Shown: positions 28,062 to 36,905 of the stretch, piece by piece | How positions within the stretch are numbered: the stretch's first letter is position 1 | Layout of the letters: each line of letters starts with the position of its first letter | Assembly (NCBI GenBank): GCA_025359785.1 | Contig: JANYET010000039.1 | Span: forward strand, 1-64,000 | DNA length: 64,000 nucleotides | DNA from: Alphaproteobacteria bacterium | GTDB lineage: Bacteria > Pseudomonadota > Alphaproteobacteria > Caulobacterales > Caulobacteraceae | Direction: 5' to 3' | The notes under the pieces: generated by a model | Databases searched by the model: none | The model's input: the letters and a program-made list of their open reading frames with translations, nothing else | What the model was told of the DNA's origin: nothing | Made by a program: the position numbers and the translations under genes

Positions 28062-29138
28062 TTGCGACTTCCCCAGGCCAGGCTCGATCAGGTGCTCGAC
28101 CGCTTTCGCGAGATCGAGGCGCGCATGGGCGCGGCCACCGATGGCCAGGAGATCGTGCGCCTGGGCAAGGAGCACGCCGAGCTCAAACCGGTGGTCGACG
28201 CCGTCACCGCCCTGCAGCGGGTGCGCGACGAGGCGCCGGAGCTGGAAGAGATGGCGACAGGCGGCGACGCCGAGATGGCCGCCATGGCGCGCGACGAACT
28301 GGAGGCCCTGAAGGACCGCCTGCCGGCCCTGGAGCACGCCGTGGCCCTGCTGCTCGCGCCGAAGGACCGGGACGAGAACGCCTCGGCGATTTTGGAAGTC
28401 CGCGCGGGTACGGGCGGCGACGAAGCCGCACTGTTCGCCGGCGACCTGTTCCGCATGTACCAGCGCTATGCCGCCGAGCGCGGCTGGCGGGTCGAGATCG
28501 ACAGCGTCTCGGAGGGCGACGCCGGCGGCTACAAGGAAATCATCGCCGCGGTGACCGGCGACGGGGTGTTCGGCCGGCTGAAATTCGAGAGCGGTGTCCA
28601 CCGGGTGCAGCGCGTGCCAGCCACAGAGGCGCAAGGCCGCATCCACACCTCGGCGGCCACGGTCGCGGTCCTGCCGGAACCCGAGGACGTCGAGATCGAC
28701 ATCAAGACCGAGGACATCCGTATCGACACCTACCGGTCCTCCGGGGCCGGCGGCCAGCACGTCAACAAGACCGATAGCGCCGTGCGCATCACCCACCTGC
28801 CGTCCGGCATCGTGGTGACCTCGTCGGAGAAGTCGCAGCACCAGAACCGGGCGCGCGCCATGAAGGCGCTGAAGGTCAAGCTCTACGACCAGCAGCGCGA
28901 GGCGCTGGACACCGCCCGGTCCGACGCGCGCAAGAGCCAGGTGGGCTCCGGCGACCGCTCCGAGCGCATCCGCACCTACAACTTCCCGCAAGGCCGGGTG
29001 ACGGACCACCGCATCAACCTGACCCTCTACAATCTGCCGAAGATTCTGGAGGGCGAGGCGCTGGACGACGTCATCGGCCCGCTGATCGCCGAGGATCAGG
29101 CAGCCCGACTCTCGGCGCTCGAGGACGAGTTCAACTAG
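28062..29138 (+). CDS. prfA: Peptide chain release factor 1 (TTG start)
   Basis: 358 residues, normal for RF1. It recognises UAA and UAG and triggers peptide release. Visible are the RF1 PxT codon-recognition motif in [15 protein letters not shown] and the catalytic GGQ in [14 protein letters not shown], whose Gln is methylated by PrmC (encoded 2 kb downstream). The start is TTG at 28062, giving the standard N-terminus [15 protein letters not shown]. Twin hairpins lie 35 bp upstream, in its leader or promoter region. The 3' end overlaps the convergent YihY gene by 8 bp. Confidence 0.96.
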   Translation: MRLPQARLDQVLDRFREIEARMGAATDGQEIVRLGKEHAELKPVVDAVTALQRVRDEAPELEEMATGGDAEMAAMARDELEALKDRLPALEHAVALLLAPKDRDENASAILEVRAGTGGDEAALFAGDLFRMYQRYAAERGWRVEIDSVSEGDAGGYKEIIAAVTGDGVFGRLKFESGVHRVQRVPATEAQGRIHTSAATVAVLPEPEDVEIDIKTEDIRIDTYRSSGAGGQHVNKTDSAVRITHLPSGIVVTSSEKSQHQNRARAMKALKVKLYDQQREALDTARSDARKSQVGSGDRSERIRTYNFPQGRVTDHRINLTLYNLPKILEGEALDDVIGPLIAEDQAARLSALEDEFN

Positions 29139-30120
29139 GGACGGCGCCGGGCGTCGCGGCCTCCTGCTCCAGCTCGGAATTGAACTCCGCGCCGGCCAGC
29201 ACGATGATCAGCGACAGCCAGATCCAGGTCATGAAGCCGACCATGGCGCCCAGCGGGCCATAGGTGCGGTCATAGCGGCCGAAGTGGTTCACATAGAACG
29301 AGAAGGCCAGCGACATGGCCATCCACGCCACCGCCGCGCCGACCCCGCCGGGCGTGATCCAGCGCCAGCGCGCGCCGTGCCGGGCGGGCCCGAAGCGATA
29401 GAGGGTCGACAGCACCAGGGCGGCGGCCACCAGGATCGCCGGCCAGCGCAGCAGGCTCACCGCCGCCAGGGTCTCCAGGTGCAGCCGCAGCAGGATATCG
29501 GGGGCCACGGCGATCGCGGCCATGCCCACCACCGCGAACAGGATCGCGCCGGCGGTGAAGGCCAGCGACAGCAGGTTAAGGTGGATGAAGTTGCGGGTTT
29601 CACGCCGCTCGTAAGCCACGTTGAGTCCGCCGATCACCCCCTTCATCCCGGCGTTGGCGCTCCACACCGAAAGCAGCAGGCTGACGAAGAAGGTGAGGCC
29701 CAAGGTCGCGGGCGAGGTGAGGCTCAGCCGCGTGATTTCATCGCTCAAGATCGTCACGCCGCCGGCCGGCAGCACGCCCCGGAAGCCCGCGATCTGTCGC
29801 TGGGCGCCCTGCAGATCGCCGACCAGGCCATAGAGCGAGACGAACACACCCAGCGCCGGGAACAACGCCAGCAGGGCGAAGAATGTCGATCCGGCGGCCA
29901 CCAGGGGAATGCGGTCTTCGGTGAACTCCGTGAACGTCCGCTTGAGGATGTCGCGCCAGCCGCGGGGTCCGATCTCGGCCGGTGAGTCCTTCGGCGGCGG
30001 CCCGACGGCGCGCCGCGCCCCGCGATAGAGACTGTCGGCCGCGACCGTCGCCAGCCCCACGCCGACGCCGGCCAGAAAGGTCGTCCAGCGCCCGCGTCCG
30101 GTACTGCGATGCTCCGCCAA
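29131..30120 (-). CDS. YihY/BrkB-family membrane protein (TTG start)
   Basis: About 329 residues. It has six or more hydrophobic helices and the YihY family pattern: [29 protein letters not shown], then [23 protein letters not shown] and [31 protein letters not shown]. It was formerly called RNase BN by error; the true function is unknown and a transport role is suspected. The frame is open far upstream, but that part is antisense to the MOSC gene. TTG at 30120 follows GAGGGG and gives a sensible N-terminus; the start is moderately sure. Confidence 0.85.
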   Translation of the reverse strand: MAEHRSTGRGRWTTFLAGVGVGLATVAADSLYRGARRAVGPPPKDSPAEIGPRGWRDILKRTFTEFTEDRIPLVAAGSTFFALLALFPALGVFVSLYGLVGDLQGAQRQIAGFRGVLPAGGVTILSDEITRLSLTSPATLGLTFFVSLLLSVWSANAGMKGVIGGLNVAYERRETRNFIHLNLLSLAFTAGAILFAVVGMAAIAVAPDILLRLHLETLAAVSLLRWPAILVAAALVLSTLYRFGPARHGARWRWITPGGVGAAVAWMAMSLAFSFYVNHFGRYDRTYGPLGAMVGFMTWIWLSLIIVLAGAEFNSELEQEAATPGAVPS

Positions 30121-30225
30121 CGACCCCGCCCCTCGAGAATGCCCTACACCGCAGAAGGCCAAGCTGTGGCTTAGGTTCCCGCCCTTTTGCTTGTGGGGGG
30201 GACCGTCTTGCGGCAAGCGGAGGCC

Positions 30226-31029
30226 ATGAGCGGTCACGTCGCGGGCATCTTCCGCCATCCCATCAAGGGCTTTACCCCCGAGGCCCTGCAAAACGTCGCG
30301 CTCGCGCCCGGCCAGGGGTTCCCCTTCGACCGGCTGTGGGCGGTGGAAAACGGCCCCTGCGGCTTCGATCCCGCGGCGCCGGCCTTCGTGCCGAAACAGA
30401 AATTCACGGTGCTGGCCCAGATCGCCCAGGTCGCCGCGGCCCGCACCCGCTACGATCCGGCCACGGACCTCCTGCACGTCACCGGGCCCGACGGGCGCGA
30501 ATTCTCCGGGCGCCTGGCGCACGCCGCCGGCCGCGAGGCCTTCGCCGCCTGGCTGACCGAGCTGCTGGGCGAGGATGTCCTGAGCCCCTTGCGGGTCGTC
30601 GCAGCGCCCGGCGAGCACCGCTTCACCGACCATCCGCTGGGACAGGTGTCGATCGTCAACCTGGCCAGCGTCCGCGACCTGTCACAGCGCATGGGCGTAG
30701 AGCTCGATCCCTTGCGGTTCCGCGCCAACCTCTACGTCGAGGGGTGGCCCGCCTGGGTGGAGAACTCGTGGGCCGGCAAGGACCTGCTGGTCGGCTGGGC
30801 CCAGGCCAAGGTCTTCAAGCCGATCGTCCGCTGCGCCGCCACCCATGTGGACCCGACCACGGCGATGCGGGACCTGGACGTGGTCAAGGCGCTGTTCGAC
30901 CACTACGGACACCTGCACTGTGGCGTCTACGTCCAGATCACCGCGCCGGGCGCTGTCGGGCTGGGCGACGCCATCACCGCGCCCGGTGTCCAGCCCGAGC
31001 CTGAGCCCGAGCCGGACGCCGCCGCATGA
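30226..31029 (+). CDS. MOSC-domain protein
   Basis: 267 residues. An N-terminal MOSC beta-barrel (GIFRHPIKGFTPEALQNVAL) is followed by a MOSC domain (SIVNLASVRDLSQRMG ... RFRANLYVEGWPAWVENSW ... IVRCAATHVDPTTAMRD), with the Cys in the RCAATHVDP region that in the family may carry sulfur for molybdenum cofactor or act in N-hydroxylated compound reduction. A Pro-Glu repeat tail closes it. ATG at 30226 with GCGGAGG upstream is chosen over an upstream TTG. Its stop overlaps prmC by ATGA, so the two are translationally coupled. Confidence 0.85.
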   Translation: MSGHVAGIFRHPIKGFTPEALQNVALAPGQGFPFDRLWAVENGPCGFDPAAPAFVPKQKFTVLAQIAQVAAARTRYDPATDLLHVTGPDGREFSGRLAHAAGREAFAAWLTELLGEDVLSPLRVVAAPGEHRFTDHPLGQVSIVNLASVRDLSQRMGVELDPLRFRANLYVEGWPAWVENSWAGKDLLVGWAQAKVFKPIVRCAATHVDPTTAMRDLDVVKALFDHYGHLHCGVYVQITAPGAVGLGDAITAPGVQPEPEPEPDAAA

Positions 31030-31889
31030 CGCTGACCCTCGTCCAGGCCTGGCAGACGGCGCGACGGCGGCTGGAGGCGGCGGGGCTGGTGGGCCCGGTG
31101 ATCGACGCGCGGCTGCTGGTCGAGGCCGCCGCGGACGCCACCCGCGCCGACATCGTCGCCGACCCGCACCGCGCGCTCACCGCCGGGCAGGAGGCCACCC
31201 TTGACGACTATCTGAGCCGCCGCGAGCACCGTGAGCCGGTCAGCCACATCCTGGGCCGCAAGGGCTTCTGGAAGATCATGCTCAACGTGACGCCCGACGT
31301 CCTGACGCCGCGGCCGGACACCGAGACCGTGGTCGAGTGGGTGCTGCGCGACTTTCCCGAGCATGCCCCCTGGTCGATCCTGGACCTCGGCGTCGGCTCC
31401 GGGGCCATCATCCTGTCGATCCTGGCCGAGCGGCCCGCTGCCCGGGGGCTGGGCGTCGATGTCTCCGAGGAGGCGCTGGCCGTCGCCCGCGACAACGCCG
31501 CCCATCTGGGCCTGGCCGGACACCTCGCCCTGCTGCGCGGCGACTGGACGGCTGGCCTGGCCGACAACAGTTTCGACCTCGTGGTCTGCAATCCGCCCTA
31601 CATCGCCAGCGCGGTCCTCGAGACCCTGGAGCCGGAGGTGCGCGACCACGAACCGCGCGTCGCGCTGGAGGGCGGCCACGATGGCCTGATGCACTATCGC
31701 GTCCTCGCGCCGGAGATCCTGCGGGTGCTGAAGCCCGGCGGCCGCTTCGCCGTGGAGATCGGCTACGACCAGAAGGACGCCGTGGAGGCCCTGTTCCGCG
31801 AGGCCGGCGGGACGCAGGTCCAGACGCTGCTCGACCTGGGCAACCGCGACCGCGTTGTCGCCGGCGCGAAAAATCTCTTGGAGACCTGA
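31026..31889 (+). CDS. prmC: Release factor glutamine methyltransferase PrmC (HemK)
   Basis: 287 residues. It methylates the GGQ glutamine of RF1/RF2. The N-terminal five-helix domain precedes the SAM motif ILDLGVGSGAIILSIL and the substrate-binding VVCNPPYIAS motif, with the upstream segment VLTPRPDTETVVEW also typical. It overlaps the MOSC gene start-to-stop and sits close to its target gene prfA. The 274-bp stretch downstream (31890-32163) shows no gene and no clear terminator. Confidence 0.96.
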   Translation: MTLTLVQAWQTARRRLEAAGLVGPVIDARLLVEAAADATRADIVADPHRALTAGQEATLDDYLSRREHREPVSHILGRKGFWKIMLNVTPDVLTPRPDTETVVEWVLRDFPEHAPWSILDLGVGSGAIILSILAERPAARGLGVDVSEEALAVARDNAAHLGLAGHLALLRGDWTAGLADNSFDLVVCNPPYIASAVLETLEPEVRDHEPRVALEGGHDGLMHYRVLAPEILRVLKPGGRFAVEIGYDQKDAVEALFREAGGTQVQTLLDLGNRDRVVAGAKNLLET

Positions 31890-32163
31890 GCCCGACTCGC
31901 TACTTAGGTTGTGTCTCCACCCAAAATCTTCGGCTTCCGGTAGAGGCGTCCCATGAAAGGACGCACGCCAGTCCCGAGGGGCGCGACGGCTCCCAAGCCC
32001 TCTCGCTTCAAAGCTCCGGGCGGAGACGGGGAACACTCAAAAGTCTTCGACATTCGAACACGGGCCCGGCGCCCAACCCCGAACCAAAAGTGGCCCGCCG
32101 AAGGCTAGCGCTGGCCGACCCGAACAGGGTCCGGCCCTAGGGAAGCAAGACGGTTATCAGATA

Positions 32164-33291
32164 ATGAGAGATTTCAAGGGTATGAAGCGTCAACGCGGTC
32201 GCAATCGCGGCGGCGGAAGCAGTGGCGGCGGCGGCGGCGGCAAGCCCCAACCCCAGAACGCCAACCGGGCGTTCGACTCCAACGGTCCCGAGGGCTCGAA
32301 GGTCCGCGGCAACGCCCAGCACGTCTTCGAAAAGTACCAGCAGCTCGCCCGCGACGCCTCGGCGGCCGGTGACCGGGTGCTCGGTGAGAACTACCTGCAA
32401 CACGCCGAACACTATTTCCGCCTGCTTCGGGCCATGCAGCCGACCCGGCCGGCCAGCGAGATTCTTGGCCGCGACCACTTCTCCTCCGGCTTCGACATCG
32501 ATTTCGAGGACGAAAGCGCCCAGGCCCAGTCCGAAGCCGCCGATGCGGCCTCCGCCGAGGCCGGCGACACCGCCGAGACCTGGCAGGCCCGCGAGAACGG
32601 TGGCGGCGGCGACCAGCGTCCCAGAGACGCACAACGCGACGGCCAACGCGACGAGCCGCGGCCGCAGCAACGCGACGACCGTCCCCGTGACGGTCAACAA
32701 CGTGACGGCCAACAACGCGATGACCGGCCGCGCTATGAAAACCGTGATCGCGGCGAGAACGGCGGCAACGGCGGCGGCGGTAACGGCCAGAGCCGGCGCG
32801 ACCGTCCCTGGCGCGACGAGCGTCCCAGAGACGCCCAGCGCGATGACCAGCCCCGTGGCGACCAGCCCCGTGGCGACCAGCCGCGTAGCGACCAGCCTCG
32901 GGCCGAGCGTCCCCGCTATGACGACCGGCCCCGTGATGATCGGCCCCGTGATGATCGTCCCAGGGACGACCGGCCCCGTGAGGACAGACCCCGTGAGGAC
33001 CGGCCTCAGCGCGACGACCGCCCGCGGTTCGACCGCAACCGCGACGACCGGCCGGAACGCGATCCACTGGCCGTGGTCGAGCCGCAGGTCCAGGCCCCGC
33101 TGGCGGCCCCCGCGCCCGAGCGCAAGGCCCGCGTCCTGCGCGACAGCGACGGCGGCGAGAGCCACGCCCCGGCTTTCCTTCAGGCCCCCGCTTCCCGGCC
33201 CGAGCCGGCCGGCGACGAGACGCCCAAGCCGCGCCGCCGCCGCGCGCCGCGCGCCGGCGTGACCACCGCCTCCGAGGGCGACGACGCCTAA
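32164..33291 (+). CDS. DUF4167 protein with long low-complexity RD/PR tail
   Basis: 375 residues. The N-terminal DUF4167 domain (about 5-110) begins with a basic RGRNRGGG tract and continues GSKVRGNAQHVFEKYQQLARDASAAGDRVLGENYLQHAEHYFRLL, a helical pattern highly conserved in alphaproteobacteria. The rest is disordered, rich in Arg, Asp, Pro and Gln, with tandem DRPRD/DQPRG units, suggesting RNA or nucleic-acid binding. The function is unproven. ATG at 32164 is used because the next ATG at 32182 lacks room for a ribosome site. Confidence 0.85.
   Translation: MRDFKGMKRQRGRNRGGGSSGGGGGGKPQPQNANRAFDSNGPEGSKVRGNAQHVFEKYQQLARDASAAGDRVLGENYLQHAEHYFRLLRAMQPTRPASEILGRDHFSSGFDIDFEDESAQAQSEAADAASAEAGDTAETWQARENGGGGDQRPRDAQRDGQRDEPRPQQRDDRPRDGQQRDGQQRDDRPRYENRDRGENGGNGGGGNGQSRRDRPWRDERPRDAQRDDQPRGDQPRGDQPRSDQPRAERPRYDDRPRDDRPRDDRPRDDRPREDRPREDRPQRDDRPRFDRNRDDRPERDPLAVVEPQVQAPLAAPAPERKARVLRDSDGGESHAPAFLQAPASRPEPAGDETPKPRRRRAPRAGVTTASEGDDA
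32845..33015 (+). repeat. 15-bp coding tandem repeat in DUF4167 gene
   Basis: About eleven degenerate 15-bp units encode DQPRG, DQPRS, DRPRD, DRPRE and similar pentapeptides. The first units are nearly identical (GACCAGCCCCGTGGC), and the phase keeps the reading frame, so unit number can change without frameshift. Confidence 0.85.
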
Positions 33292-33330
33292 GCCGTTGCA
33301 GCCATCGGCCGGCAGGCGTTAGCTCGCGAC

Positions 33331-33861
33331 ATGCACGCTGCGGACTGCCAGCACGAGGACGGCGCCCATCCGGGCCTGAAGGGTCATGACCTGCGTCATG
33401 CCCTGGGCGCGGCCGAGCATCATTGCGTGGGTATCCAGCAGCGACTGACGCCGCCACGCCGCCGGGTGCTGGAACTGCTGCTGCAAGGTGACGGGCCGCT
33501 GAAGGCCTATGACCTGATCGCGGCCTACGGCGAAGGCGGCGAGCCGGCCAAACCGCCCACCGTCTATCGCGCCCTGGAATTCCTCGAGCGGCTGGGCTTC
33601 GCCCACCGGATCGAGAGCCTGAACGCCTATGTCCCCTGCCGCCTCGCAGGCCCAGCACTCGGGGGCCCGACACTCAGGGGCCCGACACTCAGGAAGTGGG
33701 CCCACGCCGCGGCTTTCCTGATTTGCGATTGCTGCGGCGCCGCCGAGGAGTTCGAGCCGGATTTCGCGCCCGGCCGCGCCGCCGCCGCCGCCAGGGGCTA
33801 TGCGGTCAGCTCTGTCACGCTCGAGGCCCGCGGCCTCTGCCCGGCCTGCCAGGCCGGGTGA
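33331..33861 (+). CDS. Fur-family regulator, Zur-like
   Basis: 176 residues. Fur winged-helix domain: LTPPRRRVLELLLQGDGPLKAYDLI and PPTVYRALEFLERLGFAHRIESLNAYVPC. The dimerisation/metal domain has AFLICDCCGAAEEFE and ends with CPACQ, giving the two CxxC zinc sites seen in Zur. Zur represses zinc uptake genes; targets are not seen here. Between the two domains is a repeat-coded insert GPALGGPTLRGPTLR absent from typical family members. The HAD gene overlaps its stop by GTGA. Confidence 0.85.
   Translation: MHAADCQHEDGAHPGLKGHDLRHALGAAEHHCVGIQQRLTPPRRRVLELLLQGDGPLKAYDLIAAYGEGGEPAKPPTVYRALEFLERLGFAHRIESLNAYVPCRLAGPALGGPTLRGPTLRKWAHAAAFLICDCCGAAEEFEPDFAPGRAAAAARGYAVSSVTLEARGLCPACQAG
33647..33691 (+). 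repeat. In-frame 15-bp tandem repeat in zur-like gene
   Basis: Two identical units GGGGCCCGACACTCA (33662-33676 and 33677-33691) follow one degenerate unit. They encode an extra 15 residues at the hinge between the DNA-binding and zinc domains. Confidence 0.8.
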
Positions 33862-34343
33862 CGCCCCCTAAGGTGCGGCGCCAGATCTATCTCGACTGCG
33901 ATGGGGTGCTGGCCGACTTCGACACCTCGGCCGAAGCGATCCTGGGCGCGCCCTGCGACGTCTTCGAGAAACGCCACGGCGCCAGCGCGTTCTGGAAGCG
34001 ACTGGCCAGCGCCGACCGCTTCTTCGAGCGCCTCGCCCTGCTGCCGGACGCGATGCCGCTCTACGAGGCGGTGCGGGCCGCGACGCCGATCATCCTGACC
34101 GGCATGCCGCACGGCAAATGGGCCGAGCCGCAGAAGCGCGCCTGGGCGGCGCGGCATTTTCCCGGCGTGCCGGTGATCACCACGCTGGCCGCCCTGAAAC
34201 GCGAGCACTGCCACCCCGGCGACGTGCTGGTCGACGACCGCGAGCAGCACCGCCACCTCTGGGAAGCCGCCGGCGGCCGCTTCATCCACCACCGATCGGC
34301 GCAAGCCTCGATCGCGGAGCTGAGGGCCGCCGGCTACATCTGA
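33858..34343 (+). CDS. HAD-superfamily phosphatase (5' nucleotidase-like)
   Basis: 161 residues. The HAD motif I is at IYLDCDGVLADFD, motif II at IILTGMPHG, and the acidic motif at VLVDDREQHRHLW. The layout and size are like the 5'(3')-deoxyribonucleotidase/NagD-small HAD group, so a nucleotide or sugar phosphatase is plausible. GTG at 33858 overlaps the zur-like stop, so it is translationally coupled; a second GTG at 33873 is possible. Confidence 0.8.
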   Translation: MTPPKVRRQIYLDCDGVLADFDTSAEAILGAPCDVFEKRHGASAFWKRLASADRFFERLALLPDAMPLYEAVRAATPIILTGMPHGKWAEPQKRAWAARHFPGVPVITTLAALKREHCHPGDVLVDDREQHRHLWEAAGGRFIHHRSAQASIAELRAAGYI

Positions 34344-34374
34344 TCTTCCTCTCCCGCTGAGCGGGAAAGGAAAG

Positions 34375-35298
34375 CTACCAGAAGATTCCGCGGACCACCT
34401 GCACGACGCGGCCGCTGTAGCGGTCGATCATGATGGCGTCGCCGCCGACCCGGACCCACTCGTAGCCCGGAGGCGGATAGGGCAGGCCGAAGCCGATGAA
34501 ATCGTCCAGGAAATAGTCCGGGCCGTACCAGCCGCGCGGCAGGAATTCGCCGAACCCCCAGGACCGGACATAGAAGCCATAGGGCGCGCGGTATTGGCCG
34601 ATGCGATAGCGGTCGTGGCTCCAGTAGACGGGCGGATAGCGCCCGGATTGCCAGCGTTCCGCCTGGCGACCGTCGGGCCAGCGGCCGTCGCGACCGTCGC
34701 GGCCATCCCAGTGGCGATCACGGCCGTCACGCCCATCCCGATGATCGTCGCGGCCGTCGCGGAAGTCTCGGCCGTCCCGCCCGTCACGCCCATCGCGCCG
34801 GCCATCCCAGCCGCGGTCACCATTGGCCGGCGGTGGGGTCGGCCCGTTGGGGCCGCGCGCATGATCGAAGGGCCGCGCCGGCGGGGCGCCGGGCGCGTTC
34901 TGGTCGCCCTGGCCATTCGGGCCGCCGCGATCCCAGTGACGATCACCACCCTCGCGGGGGCCGCCACTCGGGACGCCGTTGGGGCCGCCACTGGGGGCCC
35001 CGTTGAACCGCTGGCCGCCGCCGGCGGCGGGCGCCTGGGCCGGGGCCACGCCGGAGGGCGGCGGCGCGCCAAAGCGGGCGTGACCGTCCTGCGGGCTACG
35101 GGAGCCTTCCGGCCGAGGCTGCGGCGCGGGCGCAGCCGAGGCGGGCGCAGCTGGCGCGGCGGCGGGCGCGCCGTTGGCGTGGCGATCGCTGCCGCGGTCG
35201 CCGCGGTCGCCGTAGTCGCGATCCTGCGCCAGGGCCGCGGTGCTGACGCCGGCCAGCAGCAGGACGGCCAGGGCGGTCTTGAATGTCGTTTTCATCAT
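34375..35298 (-). CDS. RcnB-like periplasmic protein with Arg/Asp/Gly repeats
   Basis: 307 residues. A signal peptide (MMKTTFKTALAVLLLAGVST, cleavage near 25) is followed by a disordered Pro/Gly/Ala and then DGRDGRD-repeat region (about 34690-34800), and a C-terminal RcnB-type domain (about 235-307: YRAPYGFYVRSWGFGEFLP ... GYEWVRVGGDAIMIDRYSGRVVQVV). RcnB in E. coli is a periplasmic protein of nickel/cobalt homeostasis. A GGAG ribosome site precedes the double ATG. The true start is clear although the frame stays open much further upstream. Confidence 0.85.
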   Translation of the reverse strand: MMKTTFKTALAVLLLAGVSTAALAQDRDYGDRGDRGSDRHANGAPAAAPAAPASAAPAPQPRPEGSRSPQDGHARFGAPPPSGVAPAQAPAAGGGQRFNGAPSGGPNGVPSGGPREGGDRHWDRGGPNGQGDQNAPGAPPARPFDHARGPNGPTPPPANGDRGWDGRRDGRDGRDGRDFRDGRDDHRDGRDGRDRHWDGRDGRDGRWPDGRQAERWQSGRYPPVYWSHDRYRIGQYRAPYGFYVRSWGFGEFLPRGWYGPDYFLDDFIGFGLPYPPPGYEWVRVGGDAIMIDRYSGRVVQVVRGIFW

Positions 35299-35418
35299 CT
35301 CGCTCCAAGAACGGACCAGCCCGAAGGGTTGCGTCCGTTGTGACCCTACTATTGCTCCGACGCCTGAACCGGGCTTGAACGAAACAAAGGCTACACAGTC
35401 AGGAATAGGACGCTCCCG

Positions 35419-35961
35419 GTGACGGCGCACCCCAACGATGTCGTCGGCTTCTGGCGCAGCGCCGGACCGGCAAGGTGGTTCAAGAAGGCTGACGCCTTCG
35501 ACGACGCCATCCGCCTGAAGTTCGAGCCGGTGCACCATGCCGCCGCGCGCGGCCAGTACGACCGCTGGGCCGACAGCCCCGAGGGCGCGCTGGCCCTGCT
35601 GCTGCTGCTCGACCAGTTCCCGCGCAACCTCTACCGCGGCTCCGCCCACGCCTTCGCCACCGACCCCAAGGCCCGGTCCATCGCGCGCGCCGCCATCGAA
35701 CGCGGCTTCGACCGGGAGGTGGAGCCCGCGTTGCGCAACTTCTTCTACCTGCCCTTCGAACATTCCGAGGACCTGGCCGACCAGGACTTTGGCCTGGCGC
35801 TGTGCGCCGAGAGCGGCGACGCAGACGCCCTGAAGTGGGCGGGCCTGCACCGCGAGATTGTCGCCCGCTTCGGCCGCTTCCCTCACCGCAACCAAGCCTT
35901 CGGCCGGGTGACCACGCCGGAGGAGCAAGAGTTCCTGGACGAGGGCGGGTTCGCGGGGTGA
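35419..35961 (+). CDS. DUF924 family protein
   Basis: 180 residues, mostly helical. It shows the DUF924 pattern: VVGFWRSAGPARWFKKADAFDDAI, then LLLLDQFPRNLYRGSAHAFATD and NFFYLPFEHSEDLADQD, ending FGRFPHRNQAFGR. The family is a TPR-like helical bundle of unknown function, common in alphaproteobacteria. The start is GTG at 35419. It is divergent from the rcnB-like gene. Confidence 0.9.
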   Translation: MTAHPNDVVGFWRSAGPARWFKKADAFDDAIRLKFEPVHHAAARGQYDRWADSPEGALALLLLLDQFPRNLYRGSAHAFATDPKARSIARAAIERGFDREVEPALRNFFYLPFEHSEDLADQDFGLALCAESGDADALKWAGLHREIVARFGRFPHRNQAFGRVTTPEEQEFLDEGGFAG

Positions 35962-36004
35962 TCCATCCCCACCTCCGCCTTTGAGCTGTGGATGATCGTC
36001 GCGG

Positions 36005-36033
36005 GTGATTCGTTTCGGCTGGGCGCGAATCAC
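36005..36033. promoter_or_regulatory. Inverted repeat with two GANTC sites before thyA
   Basis: Perfect arms GTGATTCG (36005-36012) and CGAATCAC (36026-36033), each holding a GANTC (CcrM) site, lie 24 bp before the thyA ATG. Cell-cycle control by methylation is possible. Confidence 0.45.
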
Positions 36034-36056
36034 TGGATGCGCGACGTTCGCTCTCG

Positions 36057-36905
36057 ATGAACGCCCACGCCGCCATCCAGCCGATCACCCGCGCCGCGCC
36101 GGACCATCCGGAACAGCAGTATCTCGACCTGCTGGCCGACATCCTGGCCAATGGCGTCGAGCGCGGCGACCGCACGGGCACCGGCACGCTGGGCGTGTTC
36201 GGCCGCCAGATGCGGTTCGACCTCGCCCAGGGCTTCCCGCTGCTCACCACCAAGAAGCTGCACAGGAAGTCGATCATCCTGGAGCTGCTCTGGTTCCTGC
36301 GCGGCGACACCAATGTGCGCTGGCTGCAGGAGCGTGGCGTCAGCATCTGGAACGAATGGGCCGACGCCGAGACCGGCGAGCTCGGCCCGGTCTACGGCAA
36401 GCAGTGGCGCTCGTGGACCGCGCCGGACGGCCGGGTCATCGACCAGATCGCCGACGTCGTCGAAGGCCTGAAGACCAATCCCAACAGCCGCCGCCACATC
36501 GTCTCGGCGTGGAACCCGGCCGAGGTGGAGGACATGGCCCTGCCGCCCTGCCACTGCCTGTTCCAGTTCTTCGTGGCGGATGGGAAGCTTAGCTGCCAGC
36601 TCTACCAGCGCTCGGCCGACGTCTTCCTGGGCGTGCCGTTCAATATCGCCAGCTACGCCCTGCTCACCCTGATGGTCGCCCAGGTGACGGGCCTGGAGCC
36701 CGGCGAGTTCGTCCACACCCTGGGCGACGCGCACCTCTATCTGAACCACCTGGACCAGGCGAAACTGCAGCTCTCCCGCGAGCCCCTGCCGCTCGGCCAG
36801 ATGACGCTCGCGCCGCGCGACGACCTGTTCGCCTTCGAGTTCGAGGATTTCGTGCTGGAAGGCTATCGCGCCCACCCGTCCATCCCGGCGCCGATCGCGG
36901 TCTAG
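36057..36905 (+). CDS. thyA: Thymidylate synthase ThyA
   Basis: 282 residues. It converts dUMP to dTMP with methylene-tetrahydrofolate. It has an extra 20-residue N-terminus relative to the 264-residue E. coli enzyme. Key segments are [13 protein letters not shown], the catalytic Cys in [10 protein letters not shown], the phosphate-binding [19 protein letters not shown] and HLYLNHLDQ. It consumes folate that FolA regenerates; folA lies 2.3 kb downstream on the same strand beyond two inserted minus-strand genes. Confidence 0.97.
   Translation: MNAHAAIQPITRAAPDHPEQQYLDLLADILANGVERGDRTGTGTLGVFGRQMRFDLAQGFPLLTTKKLHRKSIILELLWFLRGDTNVRWLQERGVSIWNEWADAETGELGPVYGKQWRSWTAPDGRVIDQIADVVEGLKTNPNSRRHIVSAWNPAEVEDMALPPCHCLFQFFVADGKLSCQLYQRSADVFLGVPFNIASYALLTLMVAQVTGLEPGEFVHTLGDAHLYLNHLDQAKLQLSREPLPLGQMTLAPRDDLFAFEFEDFVLEGYRAHPSIPAPIAV

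Noticed and set aside
32845..33015. CRISPR-like array
   Set aside because: 15-bp units are contiguous, in coding phase and without spacers.
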